From: Candidatus Rokuibacteriota bacterium
Lineage (GTDB): Bacteria; Methylomirabilota; Methylomirabilia; Rokubacteriales; CSP1-6
DNA length: 35,814 nt
Direction of reading: 5' to 3'
NCBI GenBank assembly: GCA_003220495.1
Contig: QHSP01000103.1
Coordinates: forward strand, 1 to 35,814
Shown here: positions 27,352 to 35,126 of the stretch, one piece after another
Numbering within the stretch: position 1 is the stretch's first letter
Layout of the letters: the number at the start of each line of letters is the position of its first letter
Made by a program: the position numbers and the translations under genes
Notes under the pieces: generated by a model
The model's input: the letters and a program-made list of their open reading frames with translations, nothing else
What the model was told of the DNA's origin: nothing
The model's database searches: none

Positions 27352-29492
27352 GTCCCGACGGCCGCGAGCCGGCGGATGACAGCCCCGCGCAGACGATCCA
27401 CGAGCCGCGTCCACCAGGTCGGGTTCGTGATCACCTTCACCTCGTAGAACGACGGGCACAGAACCGCGGCGTGGGCGACCTCGCCGCAGACGCCGCAGCC
27501 CACGCACGTGTCGTCGACGTGGGCGATCGGATCGTCGCGCAGCGGATCGGGGCTTTCGCGGAGCGTGAGCGACGGGCAGCCGTTCAGGCGCATGCAGGAG
27601 TGGTCGCCCGTGCACACGTCGGGGTCCACGCCGAAGCGCGGCTGGACGACCTGGCGGCCGGCGGCCGCCTCTCGGCGCAGCCGGGGTCGCTCGCGACGCT
27701 GGCGCTCCAGCATGCACTCGTTCTTCGCGATGACGACCTTGAGCCCGGGGACGCGCGTCGTCAGCGCCTCGCGCATCGTCCCGATCACCTCGGCGATCCG
27801 GTAGGAGTTCACGGTCCGGATCCACTTTACGCCGAGGCCGCGCAGGGCATCGGGGATGGTCATCGGCACGGGCTCGTTGCGCGCGTTCTTGCCCGTCGAG
27901 GGCACGTGGTGCTGGCCGGTCGCCGCCGCGTAGAAATTATCGAGGATCACCAGGACCGAGTCCTGACGGTTGTACATCGCGTTCGCGACGCCGTTGGTGA
28001 GACCGTTGTGCCAGAATCCGCCGTCGCCCATCACGGAGATGGTCCTCTTGCCGAAGAGCGGCGAGACCGCGCTCGACGACGCGAGTCCCATGCCGTAGCC
28101 GAGGACCGAGTTGCCGACGTTGAACGGCGCCTGGGTCGAGAACGTCGAGCAGCCGATGTCGGCCGCGACGTGCGTGTCGCCGATCTCCGGCTCGCGCTGC
28201 CGGAGGATCTTCAGCGCGCTGAACACCGGCCGCTCCGGGCAGCCCGTGCAGAAGGACGGCGGGCGCTTGGCGACCGGCTCGGGCAGCACGTCGCCGACTT
28301 TCTCCCGATGCGCGGTCAGCGCGCGATACCGGTCCTCGATTGCCACGGTCGACTGCGACTTGACGCCGGCCGAGGTGACGAAGCGCCGCAGGCCGCCGAT
28401 GACGAGGTGCGGCACGTACTCGCCGTGCGGCGAGAGAAGCTCCTTGCCCTGGATCTCGACGGGAAGCCGCGCCTCGTGCGCGAGCGCCTTCAGCTCGCGC
28501 TCGATGTAGTTCGGCATCCCTTCTTCGACGACGAAGACGCGCTGCTTGCCCCGGAGGAACTCGATCAGCTCCTCGGGCACCAGCGGGTGGATGGCGTTGA
28601 GGACCATCAGCGGGATCGGCGTCCGGCCGCGCGTGTCGGCGAGGCCGAGCACGTGCAGCCCGCGCAGGGTCGTGTTCCAGAGCCCGCCTTGCATCACGAT
28701 CCCCACGTGGTCCTCGTCGCCGCGGAAGTGCTCGTTGAGCCCCCGCTCGACGATGTAGCGCTTTGCGGCCGGCAGACGCTTTTCGAACTTCTGCGCCTCC
28801 ATCTGGTACGTGAAGGGCGGCAGGTTGATCCGATCGATGCTGAAGCTCGGCGCGGCGAGCGGCGAGCGCATGCTGATCGCCGGACGCACGTTGTCGTGGC
28901 ATTTCAATGTCCCGCGCATGTGGCAAGCCCGGATGCGAATCGAGAAGAAGACCGGCTCGTTGCTCGCCTCCGAGAGCCCGAAGCCCTCCCCGACGAAGCG
29001 GGCGAACGAGTCGAGGCTGTTGCGAGGATCGAGGAGCGGGATCGACGACTTGAGCGCGGTCGAGTGGGTGCGCTCCTGGAGGATCGAGGCGCCCTCGCCG
29101 TAGTCCTCGCCGATCACGATGACGGAGCCGCCGATCACGCCGGCCGAGGCGACGTGAGAGAGCGCGTCGGACGCCACGTTGGTGCCGACGACCGATTTCC
29201 ACGTGACGGCTCCGCGCATCGGATAGTTGATGGAGGCGCCGAGGAGCGCCGCGGCGGCCGCCTCGCTCCCGGACTGCTCGAAGTAGATGCCGAGCGGTTT
29301 GAGGAGCGGATCGTTCGCGTCGGCCAGGACGTCGATCAAGTACGAGACCGGCGCGCCCGGATAACCGCCGACGTAGCTCACGCCGGACTGGAGCAGCGCC
29401 TTGGTGATCGCGAGAATGCCTTCGCCGCGAAGGATCTCGCCTTCCCCGTACCCGAGCTGCTTGACGTCCTCCGCGAACGACCGCTCACCCAT
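27348..29492 (-). CDS. iorA: Indolepyruvate ferredoxin oxidoreductase alpha subunit
   Basis: 714 aa thiamine-diphosphate enzyme subunit. The N-terminal pyrimidine-binding domain has YVGGYPGAPVS and EQSGSEAAAAALLGASIN. The pyrophosphate-binding motif is GDGGFWHNGLTNG with the closing ILDN. FCTGCPERPVF and DIGCSTFS are typical of IorA. The C-terminal ferredoxin-like region has one complete cluster motif (TCVGCGVC with a later CP) and one with a missing ligand, CTGDHSCMRLNGCP, where Asp replaces the second Cys of CxxCxxC. ATG at 29492 has AGGGG and GGAGG upstream. The gene lies 23 nt after the helix-hairpin-helix gene and is coupled to iorB. Confidence 0.95.
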   Translation of the reverse strand: MGERSFAEDVKQLGYGEGEILRGEGILAITKALLQSGVSYVGGYPGAPVSYLIDVLADANDPLLKPLGIYFEQSGSEAAAAALLGASINYPMRGAVTWKSVVGTNVASDALSHVASAGVIGGSVIVIGEDYGEGASILQERTHSTALKSSIPLLDPRNSLDSFARFVGEGFGLSEASNEPVFFSIRIRACHMRGTLKCHDNVRPAISMRSPLAAPSFSIDRINLPPFTYQMEAQKFEKRLPAAKRYIVERGLNEHFRGDEDHVGIVMQGGLWNTTLRGLHVLGLADTRGRTPIPLMVLNAIHPLVPEELIEFLRGKQRVFVVEEGMPNYIERELKALAHEARLPVEIQGKELLSPHGEYVPHLVIGGLRRFVTSAGVKSQSTVAIEDRYRALTAHREKVGDVLPEPVAKRPPSFCTGCPERPVFSALKILRQREPEIGDTHVAADIGCSTFSTQAPFNVGNSVLGYGMGLASSSAVSPLFGKRTISVMGDGGFWHNGLTNGVANAMYNRQDSVLVILDNFYAAATGQHHVPSTGKNARNEPVPMTIPDALRGLGVKWIRTVNSYRIAEVIGTMREALTTRVPGLKVVIAKNECMLERQRRERPRLRREAAAGRQVVQPRFGVDPDVCTGDHSCMRLNGCPSLTLRESPDPLRDDPIAHVDDTCVGCGVCGEVAHAAVLCPSFYEVKVITNPTWWTRLVDRLRGAVIRRLAAVGT

Positions 29493-29515
29493 GCCGCGAC
29501 CCCTGACCTCCGGCG

Positions 29516-29842
29516 CTACTTCTGCTTGGCGATGATCTGGTCCTTGATCTTGTCGTAGGTGGCCTGCGGCACGATCTTCTTCTTGGCCAGCTCGTCCTTG
29601 CGCGCGTACGGACGGCCATCGACGATCTTCTTCGCGTACGCCTCGCCGATGCCGGGCAGAGCTTTGAGCTCGTCCGCCGACGCGGTGTTGATGTCGAGCG
29701 GCTCCTTCTTCTTCGCGTCGGCCTTCGTCTCGGTCTTGGCCTTGGCGGGCGCGTCGGTCTTGGTCTGCGCCAGCACTGGCGAGACCGAGAGGGAGACCGC
29801 CGCGAACAGGACGGCGACCAGCAAGGCGACGAGTCTGACCAT
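29516..29842 (-). CDS. Secreted helix-hairpin-helix protein, ComEA-like
   Basis: 108 aa. A signal peptide covers about residues 1-25 (hydrophobic core ending SPVLAQ), then a Lys/Thr/Ala-rich linker, then a helix-hairpin-helix domain [18 protein letters not shown] with [15 protein letters not shown]. This is the DNA-binding fold of ComEA, so a role in DNA uptake is possible, but such small proteins are widespread and usually uncharacterised. ATG at 29842 is preferred to the in-frame start at 29902 because it gives a proper signal peptide and has GAGGAGG 7 nt upstream. A TATACT -10 lies about 50 nt upstream. Confidence 0.88.
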   Translation of the reverse strand: MVRLVALLVAVLFAAVSLSVSPVLAQTKTDAPAKAKTETKADAKKKEPLDINTASADELKALPGIGEAYAKKIVDGRPYARKDELAKKKIVPQATYDKIKDQIIAKQK

Positions 29843-29890
29843 CGGTGTCCTCCTCGTGACAGATTGTGAGCGCCGAAGTAGCGTCGACTC

Positions 29891-29896
29891 AGTATA
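29891..29896 (-). promoter_or_regulatory. -10 box candidate before the helix-hairpin-helix gene
   Basis: Minus strand TATACT in a locally A/T-rich stretch, about 49 nt before the ATG at 29842. No convincing -35 box is found at 15-19 bp. It could drive the hhH-iorA-iorB group. Confidence 0.35.
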
Positions 29897-30015
29897 CATC
29901 AAACAATTTCAATGATTTGCCTGGCGGCTCGGGATGTGGACATGCATGGAAATGTGGGCATTGACGTGGGTCGGGTGCCAGCGGACTCTGGCGTCAAGGT
30001 CGCGACATGGGTGCG

Positions 30016-30319
30016 ATGCTGTCGACCGTCGAAATTGCGACCAAGCTCGGCTGCGCGGACAACACGATCCTTCGTCGGCCTCGGCGAGCCGTCGGTTCCT
30101 CGAGTGGATTCAGGCGAGCGTTCGTAGGATCGCGTCGGTCTCGGGAGCCATCCAGAATAGTGGCGGCCGCAGGGAGCCGCCGGTTTGGCTTTTGCGCTAC
30201 GCCAAAGCCGAATCCATACGGATCTTGGGCTGGATGTACTATTCGTTCCGTGCCTCGCACGAAAGCGTGACAAGGCCCTAAGGTTCCTAGCTCCGCTGGG
30301 TCGTGCGCCGGCTCGTTCA
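30016..30319 (+). pseudogene. Possible decayed HTH/LAGLIDADG-type endonuclease-like gene
   Basis: Within the 540-base stretch 29843-30382 no intact gene is seen, but three plus-strand frames together suggest one broken protein. Frame A (30016-30078) reads MLSTVEIATKLGCADNTILR, a helix-turn-helix. Frame B (30090-30245) reads RRFLEWIQASVRRI and later LLRYAKAESIRILGWMYYS. Frame C (30242-30319) reads VPCLARKRDKALRFL. The B-C order WMYYS then VPCLARKR resembles, from memory, the C-terminal end of HTH-containing LAGLIDADG-like proteins common in environmental genomes. At least two frameshifts would be needed. It lies just upstream of two tRNA genes. Alternative: chance resemblance in non-coding DNA. 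Confidence 0.35.
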
Positions 30320-30382
30320 GTCGGGCGACCCAGAGTCGGGTGGTTGTACACTGGGCCCGCCGTTGATACGTAGAGGATCCGG

Positions 30383-30468
30383 GCCGGGGTGGTGTAACGG
30401 CAGCCACGCTGGACTCAAAATCCAGTGCCCGCGAGGGCGTGCGGGTTCAACTCCCGCCCCCGGTACCA
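30383..30468 (+). tRNA. tRNA-Leu (anticodon CAA)
   Basis: 86 nt including an encoded CCA. Acceptor GCCGGGG pairs with CCCCGGT (one G-U at the end). Anticodon loop CTCAAAA gives CAA, reading UUG. The long variable arm GCCC/GGGC marks a class II tRNA, and the T arm is GCGGGTTCAACTCCCGC. Confidence 0.95.
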
Positions 30469-30472
30469 TTCC

Positions 30473-30502
30473 TTGACAAGCTTCCGCGCCCGCTTGTAGG
30501 GT
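30473..30502 (+). promoter_or_regulatory. Promoter candidate for tRNA-Ala
   Basis: Between the two tRNA genes: perfect -35 TTGACA (30473-30478), 18-bp spacer, TAGGGT (30497-30502). The predicted start is about 6 nt before the mature tRNA-Ala 5' end. The downstream tRNA may therefore be transcribed on its own, or from both promoters. Confidence 0.45.
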
Positions 30503-30514
30503 GGTTCTTCGCGT

Positions 30515-30590
30515 GGGGCTGTAGCTCAGTTGGGAGAGCACAAGGCTGGCAGTCTTGGGGTCAGGGGTTCGACTCCCCTCAGCTCCACCA
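30515..30590 (+). tRNA. tRNA-Ala (anticodon GGC)
   Basis: 76 nt with encoded CCA. Acceptor GGGGCTG pairs with CAGCTCC. D arm GTAGCTCAGTTGGGAGAGC, anticodon loop CTGGCAG giving GGC (reads GCC), T arm AGGGGTTCGACTCCCCT. It converges with the TonB-receptor gene, whose stop is only 13 nt away. Confidence 0.96.
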
Positions 30591-30603
30591 TTTAACACTC
30601 GCC

Positions 30604-32940
30604 TCAGAAGCGTACCTTCGCACCAACCCAGCCGGCGATCGGAGCCCCGGGGGCGACGAATCTCTCGACCGCGATAGGGGCGGCGAACGCGTTGAAGTTC
30701 AGGGCGCCCGCCGTCGAATAGCGAGCGTTGGTCACGTTGTCGACCCGTCCCCACAGCTCCAGGTGCTTGATCGGAGCGTAGCGGAACGCCAGATTCAAGG
30801 TCGTGTATCCGTCGAGCTTGGGCTGGTTGTTGCCGTCGTCACCGCGCAGGTAGCTCCCGGAGGCGTAGATGACGTTCGCGCCTGCGAGAAAGTCTTTCAG
30901 GATCTCGACCTCGCCCCCCACCTTGAGGTTGTGGGCGGGGATGCCGGGGATGTAGTCGCCGCTCTGCACGCGAACGCCGTTGGGATCGGTGACGCTCGCC
31001 AGCGTCTCGCCACTCTGGTAGGTCGCATCGATGTAGGCGTAGTTCAGAAAGTACCCGAGTCGCTTCCATCGGCCCTCCAGTCCGGCCTCGATGCCCTGGC
31101 GACGTGTCCTGGCCACGTTCTGGAAGAAGCCGGCTCCGCCCGTCTGGGCTACGATGAACAGGATGTCGTCCTTGAGATCGGTGCGGAAGAACGCCAGGCT
31201 CCACCGAAGCGCATCCCCGAGCGGCACGTTCCCCCGCAGGCCGAATTCGTAGGTCCGCGCGATGACGGGGTCGAGCGGGGGATCCGCGAGGAAGGCGTTG
31301 GGGAGTCGACACGGAGCGGCGGGGTCGGCGCATGTGAGCTCGGCCGGGGTCGGAGCGCGGAACCCTTCGCTGAAGGAGAAGAACGTCGTCAGACTGGGAA
31401 GCGGCTGATAGGTGAGCCCCACGGCCGGGCTGAAGTGATCGAAGTGGTGGTCCCCGTTGAGATTCGGATTGCCGCCCGAACGGTCGCGGATGCCGATGCT
31501 CGCCTGCTGGAAGCGCCCCGCCACGGTGAGCCCCAGCTGCGGAAAGATCTCGAACGTGTCGGCAAGATACAACCCGAAGTTCTGTTGCCCGGTCTTGACG
31601 TCGACGTCGGTCTCGAAGTCACTCGTGCGGACAGTTCCCACACTGCTCCCCCGGCGCAGGAAGTTCGACGGGGCTTCGCTCTGAGTGAAGCGCGTGGCGT
31701 GTCCGTCATAGGCGAAGCCGACGGTGAGCCGGTTGTTCCGATCGAAGAGCGTGCCGCGGTGCTGGAGCTGCAAGGTCACGCCCCAGTCCTGGGTGCGGGT
31801 CTTGGTGATGCGATCCCGGCCCCCCGCGTTGAGCTCCAGGTTCCCGGCGAGGGGGTTACCTTGAGCATCGACGAAGCCGACGGCGGAGCCCTGACACAAG
31901 CCCGGATGCAGAGCGCGCCCGTTGGCGGTGAAGACCCGGCTGCCGGTGGCATCGTCGACGCAGTTGACCTCGGCGTCGCCGTTCAAGGTCTCGCGCTCGA
32001 AGCTGCGGTAGAACGTGTTTCCCGACAACAGCACCGTGTCCGTCAGCCATTGACTTCCTCTCAGATTGATCAGGTGCATGACGTTCTTGGTCTGGTCGGG
32101 AAAGGTGTAGACGGCACTGCGATCCACGTCCAGCGTGCTTACGGGGACGAGCCCGTTGCCGGTGAGCGTGTTGTTGGCGTAGACGTAGCTCAGCTCGAGG
32201 TCGGTCTGGGGCGTCCGGTATCCCACCTTGGCGAACAGCTGGCGCAAATCGGTCGGCGACTCGTCGCGCCAGCCGTTCTCGCTGAGAACGTTGAAGCCAA
32301 GCAACCAGTCCAACGGGCCGCGCGACCCGCCGTAGCCGCCCTCGACGGCCCAGCGCCCCCAGGAGCCGCCGGAGGCCCCGATCTCGAAACCAGGAAACTC
32401 GAAGCCTCGCTTGGTGCGCATGGAGAGCGCACCACCAAGGGTATTCAACCCGAAGAGCGGGTTGGACCCGGGAATGATGTCCACCCCCGCAAGAGCGAAC
32501 TGAGGGATCAGATCCCAGTTGATGGTGTCCCCAAACCCATCGTTGAAGCGCACGCCGTCCAGATAGACGGACAACCCGATGGGGCTACCGGTCAGCGGCG
32601 CGCCGAGAAAGCCTCGATAGGTGAGGGCGTTTTGCCAGGAGTTGCCCTGGCCCCCGCTCGTGTTCACGGAGCCGAAATTGCGAAAGAGCTGCTCGGGGAG
32701 ATTGACGAGGTTCTGGTTTCTGAACTCCTCGGTCGTCACTCGCTGCACGTTGCCGGGGTATTTCTCGAGCGGGATGCCAAGGGACGGGAGCGGGGTGGTC
32801 CCGATGACCTGGACGGGCGGCAGCTGAACGGGCTCTTCCGGCGGTCCGGGTGTCTCGGAAGCGGTTGGCGGCGCCTGCGCGCCCGCTGGAGAGGCGACGA
32901 GAAGGAGTACCACTGCCGCGAGCAAGAGGCCCAAACGCAT
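30604..32940 (-). CDS. TonB-dependent outer-membrane receptor
   Basis: 778 aa. A signal peptide (residues 1-22, ending SPAGAQA) leads to a possible TonB box region PPVQVIGTTPL, then a plug domain (about 55-170; RNFGSVNTSGGQGNSWQNAL, LDGVRFNDGFGDTINWDLIP, FGLNTLGGALSMRTK). The rest is a 22-strand-type barrel with SFSEGFRAPTPAEL and the C-terminal block LELWGRVDNVTNARYS, ending in Phe as outer-membrane proteins do. The ligand is unknown; no siderophore or cobalamin genes adjoin it. ATG at 32940 gives the clean signal peptide; an in-frame ATG at 32964 is possible. A TACACT box ends 6 nt before the ATG, so a leaderless mRNA is possible. Confidence 0.93.
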   Translation of the reverse strand: MRLGLLLAAVVLLLVASPAGAQAPPTASETPGPPEEPVQLPPVQVIGTTPLPSLGIPLEKYPGNVQRVTTEEFRNQNLVNLPEQLFRNFGSVNTSGGQGNSWQNALTYRGFLGAPLTGSPIGLSVYLDGVRFNDGFGDTINWDLIPQFALAGVDIIPGSNPLFGLNTLGGALSMRTKRGFEFPGFEIGASGGSWGRWAVEGGYGGSRGPLDWLLGFNVLSENGWRDESPTDLRQLFAKVGYRTPQTDLELSYVYANNTLTGNGLVPVSTLDVDRSAVYTFPDQTKNVMHLINLRGSQWLTDTVLLSGNTFYRSFERETLNGDAEVNCVDDATGSRVFTANGRALHPGLCQGSAVGFVDAQGNPLAGNLELNAGGRDRITKTRTQDWGVTLQLQHRGTLFDRNNRLTVGFAYDGHATRFTQSEAPSNFLRRGSSVGTVRTSDFETDVDVKTGQQNFGLYLADTFEIFPQLGLTVAGRFQQASIGIRDRSGGNPNLNGDHHFDHFSPAVGLTYQPLPSLTTFFSFSEGFRAPTPAELTCADPAAPCRLPNAFLADPPLDPVIARTYEFGLRGNVPLGDALRWSLAFFRTDLKDDILFIVAQTGGAGFFQNVARTRRQGIEAGLEGRWKRLGYFLNYAYIDATYQSGETLASVTDPNGVRVQSGDYIPGIPAHNLKVGGEVEILKDFLAGANVIYASGSYLRGDDGNNQPKLDGYTTLNLAFRYAPIKHLELWGRVDNVTNARYSTAGALNFNAFAAPIAVERFVAPGAPIAGWVGAKVRF

Positions 32941-32946
32941 CTGCGC

Positions 32947-33010
32947 GCAGTGTAATCGCGGCATCGAGCAAGCCCCGCATTACCGGCTCCCGGCGTTCAC
33001 GCGATATAGT
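32947..33010. promoter_or_regulatory. Divergent -10 boxes between the TonB receptor and the unknown membrane protein
   Basis: In the 75-nt divergent gap, the minus strand has TACACT (32952-32947) ending 6 nt before the receptor ATG, and the plus strand has TATAGT (33005-33010) ending 5 nt before the GTG at 33016. No good -35 boxes are found. Both would place transcription starts at the start codons. Confidence 0.35.
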
Positions 33011-33015
33011 AGGCC

Positions 33016-33978
33016 GTGTCGCCGCGATTTCCAATGCTGACGGGTCGAGACCGGCGACGGTTCGAGCGGGTCGCGGCGCGCGCGCGGCGCTCGTCCGGAC
33101 GGGCCTCGTTGGCTGCGACCCTTACCCGACTGGCGCTGTGGTCGATCGTGGTAGGGATTGCGCTCGCCGGCCTCGTCGTCGGCGCGAGAGGCTTCTACGC
33201 GTATCGTTCGCCCGAGGCGCCTCGAAACGCCGAGAGCGCGTTCGGTGGCAGGCCGGCCGCCGCGCCCGAGCCTCCGCAGGAGGCAGAGCCCGCGCGCCCG
33301 GCGGACGGCCGACAGGCTCGCACGACGGACGTCCGGCAGGCCCACCTGCGCCAGCTGCAGCCCGTTCTGCGCACCGACGCCGAACGACTGTCGCAGGTCG
33401 CACGGCGCATGCGCGCCGAAGGCCGCGTGACGGACCTCCGCAAGGAACGAGCCGACAACGCGGCCGAGCTGAGATTGCTCTTCACCTCTCACCGCGCCCT
33501 GAGCGGAGACCTCCAGAATCACTACCAGGAGTATTCACAGGCCAAGGAGCGTCTGCGAAAGAGTGTCGCCGAGCAAGAAGAAGAATTTCATCAGACCGCC
33601 TCGCTGGTGATGACGAAGCTGTCGCTGTCGCCGGTCGCCGAGCCCCGGCGGTCGGAGATCACATGGGCCGTCCTGGAGAAGTGCCTCGACAAGGGGCCCG
33701 GCATGACGCTCACCACGCGGCCCGACGGCTACCAGTACACCGTGCGCGGGCGGTCGCAGCGGTACAGCGGCGGAGCGACCGTGGCCGAAGACGAGGGCGC
33801 CGCCTTCGCCGCGTTCACGTCATTCGCACCCGAGGCCGACGTGGTCGCGCACTGTGACAGCCTGAAGAGGCGCGCCGCCGGGATCGGCGCGACCGCGGAG
33901 AAGCTGTCGGCCGACGCGCTCGTGCTGGCCGAGCAGACGACGCTACCCGGGGACTGCAAGTACACCAGGCCGGACTAG
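33016..33978 (+). CDS. Unknown single-pass membrane protein with coiled coil
   Basis: 320 aa, family not recognised. A basic N-terminus precedes one transmembrane helix (about residues 38-57, LTRLALWSIVVGIALAGLVV). A Pro/Ala/Glu-rich linker (67-98) leads to a long charged helical region with coiled-coil character (105-195; RLSQVARRMRAEGRVTDLRK, AKERLRKSVAEQEEEFHQT). The C-terminal domain (215-320) holds three Cys (EKCLDKG, AHCDSL, GDCKYT). By charge bias the long domain should be periplasmic. GTG at 33016 is used; ATG at 33034 is an alternative. Base composition and lack of stops support coding. It is convergent with the nuclease-like gene. Confidence 0.75.
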   Translation: MSPRFPMLTGRDRRRFERVAARARRSSGRASLAATLTRLALWSIVVGIALAGLVVGARGFYAYRSPEAPRNAESAFGGRPAAAPEPPQEAEPARPADGRQARTTDVRQAHLRQLQPVLRTDAERLSQVARRMRAEGRVTDLRKERADNAAELRLLFTSHRALSGDLQNHYQEYSQAKERLRKSVAEQEEEFHQTASLVMTKLSLSPVAEPRRSEITWAVLEKCLDKGPGMTLTTRPDGYQYTVRGRSQRYSGGATVAEDEGAAFAAFTSFAPEADVVAHCDSLKRRAAGIGATAEKLSADALVLAEQTTLPGDCKYTRPD

Positions 33979-33983
33979 AGACT

Positions 33984-34014
33984 CCTCGAGGCGGCTTGCG
34001 CTAGCGCCTCGAGG
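33984..34014. terminator. Hairpin between convergent genes, possible bidirectional terminator
   Basis: Perfect 10-bp stem CCTCGAGGCG (33984-33993) with CGCCTCGAGG (34005-34014) and an 11-nt loop. It lies just after the stop of the unknown membrane protein and overlaps the stop codon of the nuclease-like gene on the other strand. There is no T tract on either side, so Rho-independent action is uncertain. Confidence 0.4.
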
Positions 34015-35119
34015 CCACGCACCCGTCCTGCCGCGCCTCTTCGACGGTCGCGTAGCATCGGTCAGCCTTGGTCGCGCTGTAGCGATCGCCATCCGGCATG
34101 TGATAGACGCAGCGTCCGCCGCCCGTGTAGGTGGTGTACTGGCCCTTGATCGGCTGGGGCGCTGGACACCCCCACGCGCCTTCGGGAGGGACGCCGCGGC
34201 GCGCTTCGGTGACCTGGCGAGGAGCCGGCTCGACCGTCGTGGGCGTCGTCGGCTCCGAGGGATCCGCCCATAGCCCCCGCCGGTTGTCCCGGGCCTCCTG
34301 CTCGAGCGTGACGAGGAGGTCGCGGTGGCGCACGTTCGGCACAATCGTCATGACCTCGGCGGAGCCGCGACGAACGAGCTCGGCGTTGACCATCTTGTCC
34401 GCGACGTAGACGTAGGCGAGAAGGCGTCCGTCCCGGTCGCGCTCCAGGGTGTCGAGCTCCATGCGTATTTGCTGGCGCTCGACCAGCTGGCGGTTGGCCT
34501 GGACGGCGTCGCCCGGGACTGCCTCCGGGCTCGGCGGGCGACGTTTCTCCTGACTGCTGATGCCGATGTAGCGCACGGTCTCCGAGCGCTCGCCCAGATT
34601 GACCAGGATTGTATTGCCGTCGATGACGTCGACGACCTGGCCGACGAGGACGTGCGGAGCGTCCGGGCTGTGCGCCGGGCCGGCCCACACCCCCCACAGC
34701 TGCTGGCGAGAGAGCGCGACCTCCTGATCCGGCAAGAACAGGCGGCACTCGACCGCGTTCAGCATCAGCTCGACGTCGTCGCGCGAGAGCTCGTAGACCG
34801 CGCCGTCCTCGGAGCGTGTCAGGGTGAGCGTCCAGCGCCTGCCGTCACACGAAAGGTCGACCGTCGGGTAGACAGCCGCTCCCCCGGCCGCGAGCCGGAT
34901 GTAGCGGTTGCCGCTCCTCGAATCGGTGCCCAGGAAAACACGCGGTCCGGGACTGGCGCTGGCCTGGCTGCCGGCCTCCGTAGACGTCAGGCAAAGAAAC
35001 GCTGACACGGTGAGGAGGAGGACGAAAAGCGAGACGACTGGCGTGAGCGGCGAGCGCTGGATCACTGAGTCAAACCGGAGCCGGAAAGCGGTGAACCGCT
35101 CGCCGGCTCCTTCTTTCAT
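34001..35119 (-). CDS. Membrane-anchored nuclease-like protein (SNase fold) with altered metal ligands
   Basis: 372 aa. One hydrophobic helix (about 27-46) acts as signal or anchor. Residues about 157-285 match the staphylococcal nuclease fold: VVDVIDGNTILVNL, VRYIGISSQE and RDGRLLAYVYVADKMVNAEL. Equivalents of catalytic Arg35, Glu43 and Arg87 are kept (Arg183, Glu191, Arg232), as is Asp19 (Asp167). The two calcium ligands Asp21 and Asp40 are replaced by Asn169 and Ser188. The C-terminus has a small Cys-containing module CVYHMPDGDRYSATKADRCY as seen behind other SNase-like domains. ATG at 35119 follows the Pal-like gene by 7 nt. Activity is therefore uncertain. Confidence 0.82.
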   Translation of the reverse strand: MKEGAGERFTAFRLRFDSVIQRSPLTPVVSLFVLLLTVSAFLCLTSTEAGSQASASPGPRVFLGTDSRSGNRYIRLAAGGAAVYPTVDLSCDGRRWTLTLTRSEDGAVYELSRDDVELMLNAVECRLFLPDQEVALSRQQLWGVWAGPAHSPDAPHVLVGQVVDVIDGNTILVNLGERSETVRYIGISSQEKRRPPSPEAVPGDAVQANRQLVERQQIRMELDTLERDRDGRLLAYVYVADKMVNAELVRRGSAEVMTIVPNVRHRDLLVTLEQEARDNRRGLWADPSEPTTPTTVEPAPRQVTEARRGVPPEGAWGCPAPQPIKGQYTTYTGGGRCVYHMPDGDRYSATKADRCYATVEEARQDGCVASRR

Positions 35120-35126
35120 CGACCGT

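Noticed and set aside
29899-30351. 150-codon minus-strand frame in the gap before the tRNAs
   Set aside because: No recognisable motif, poor start context, mixed composition; the plus-strand remnant explains part of the region better.
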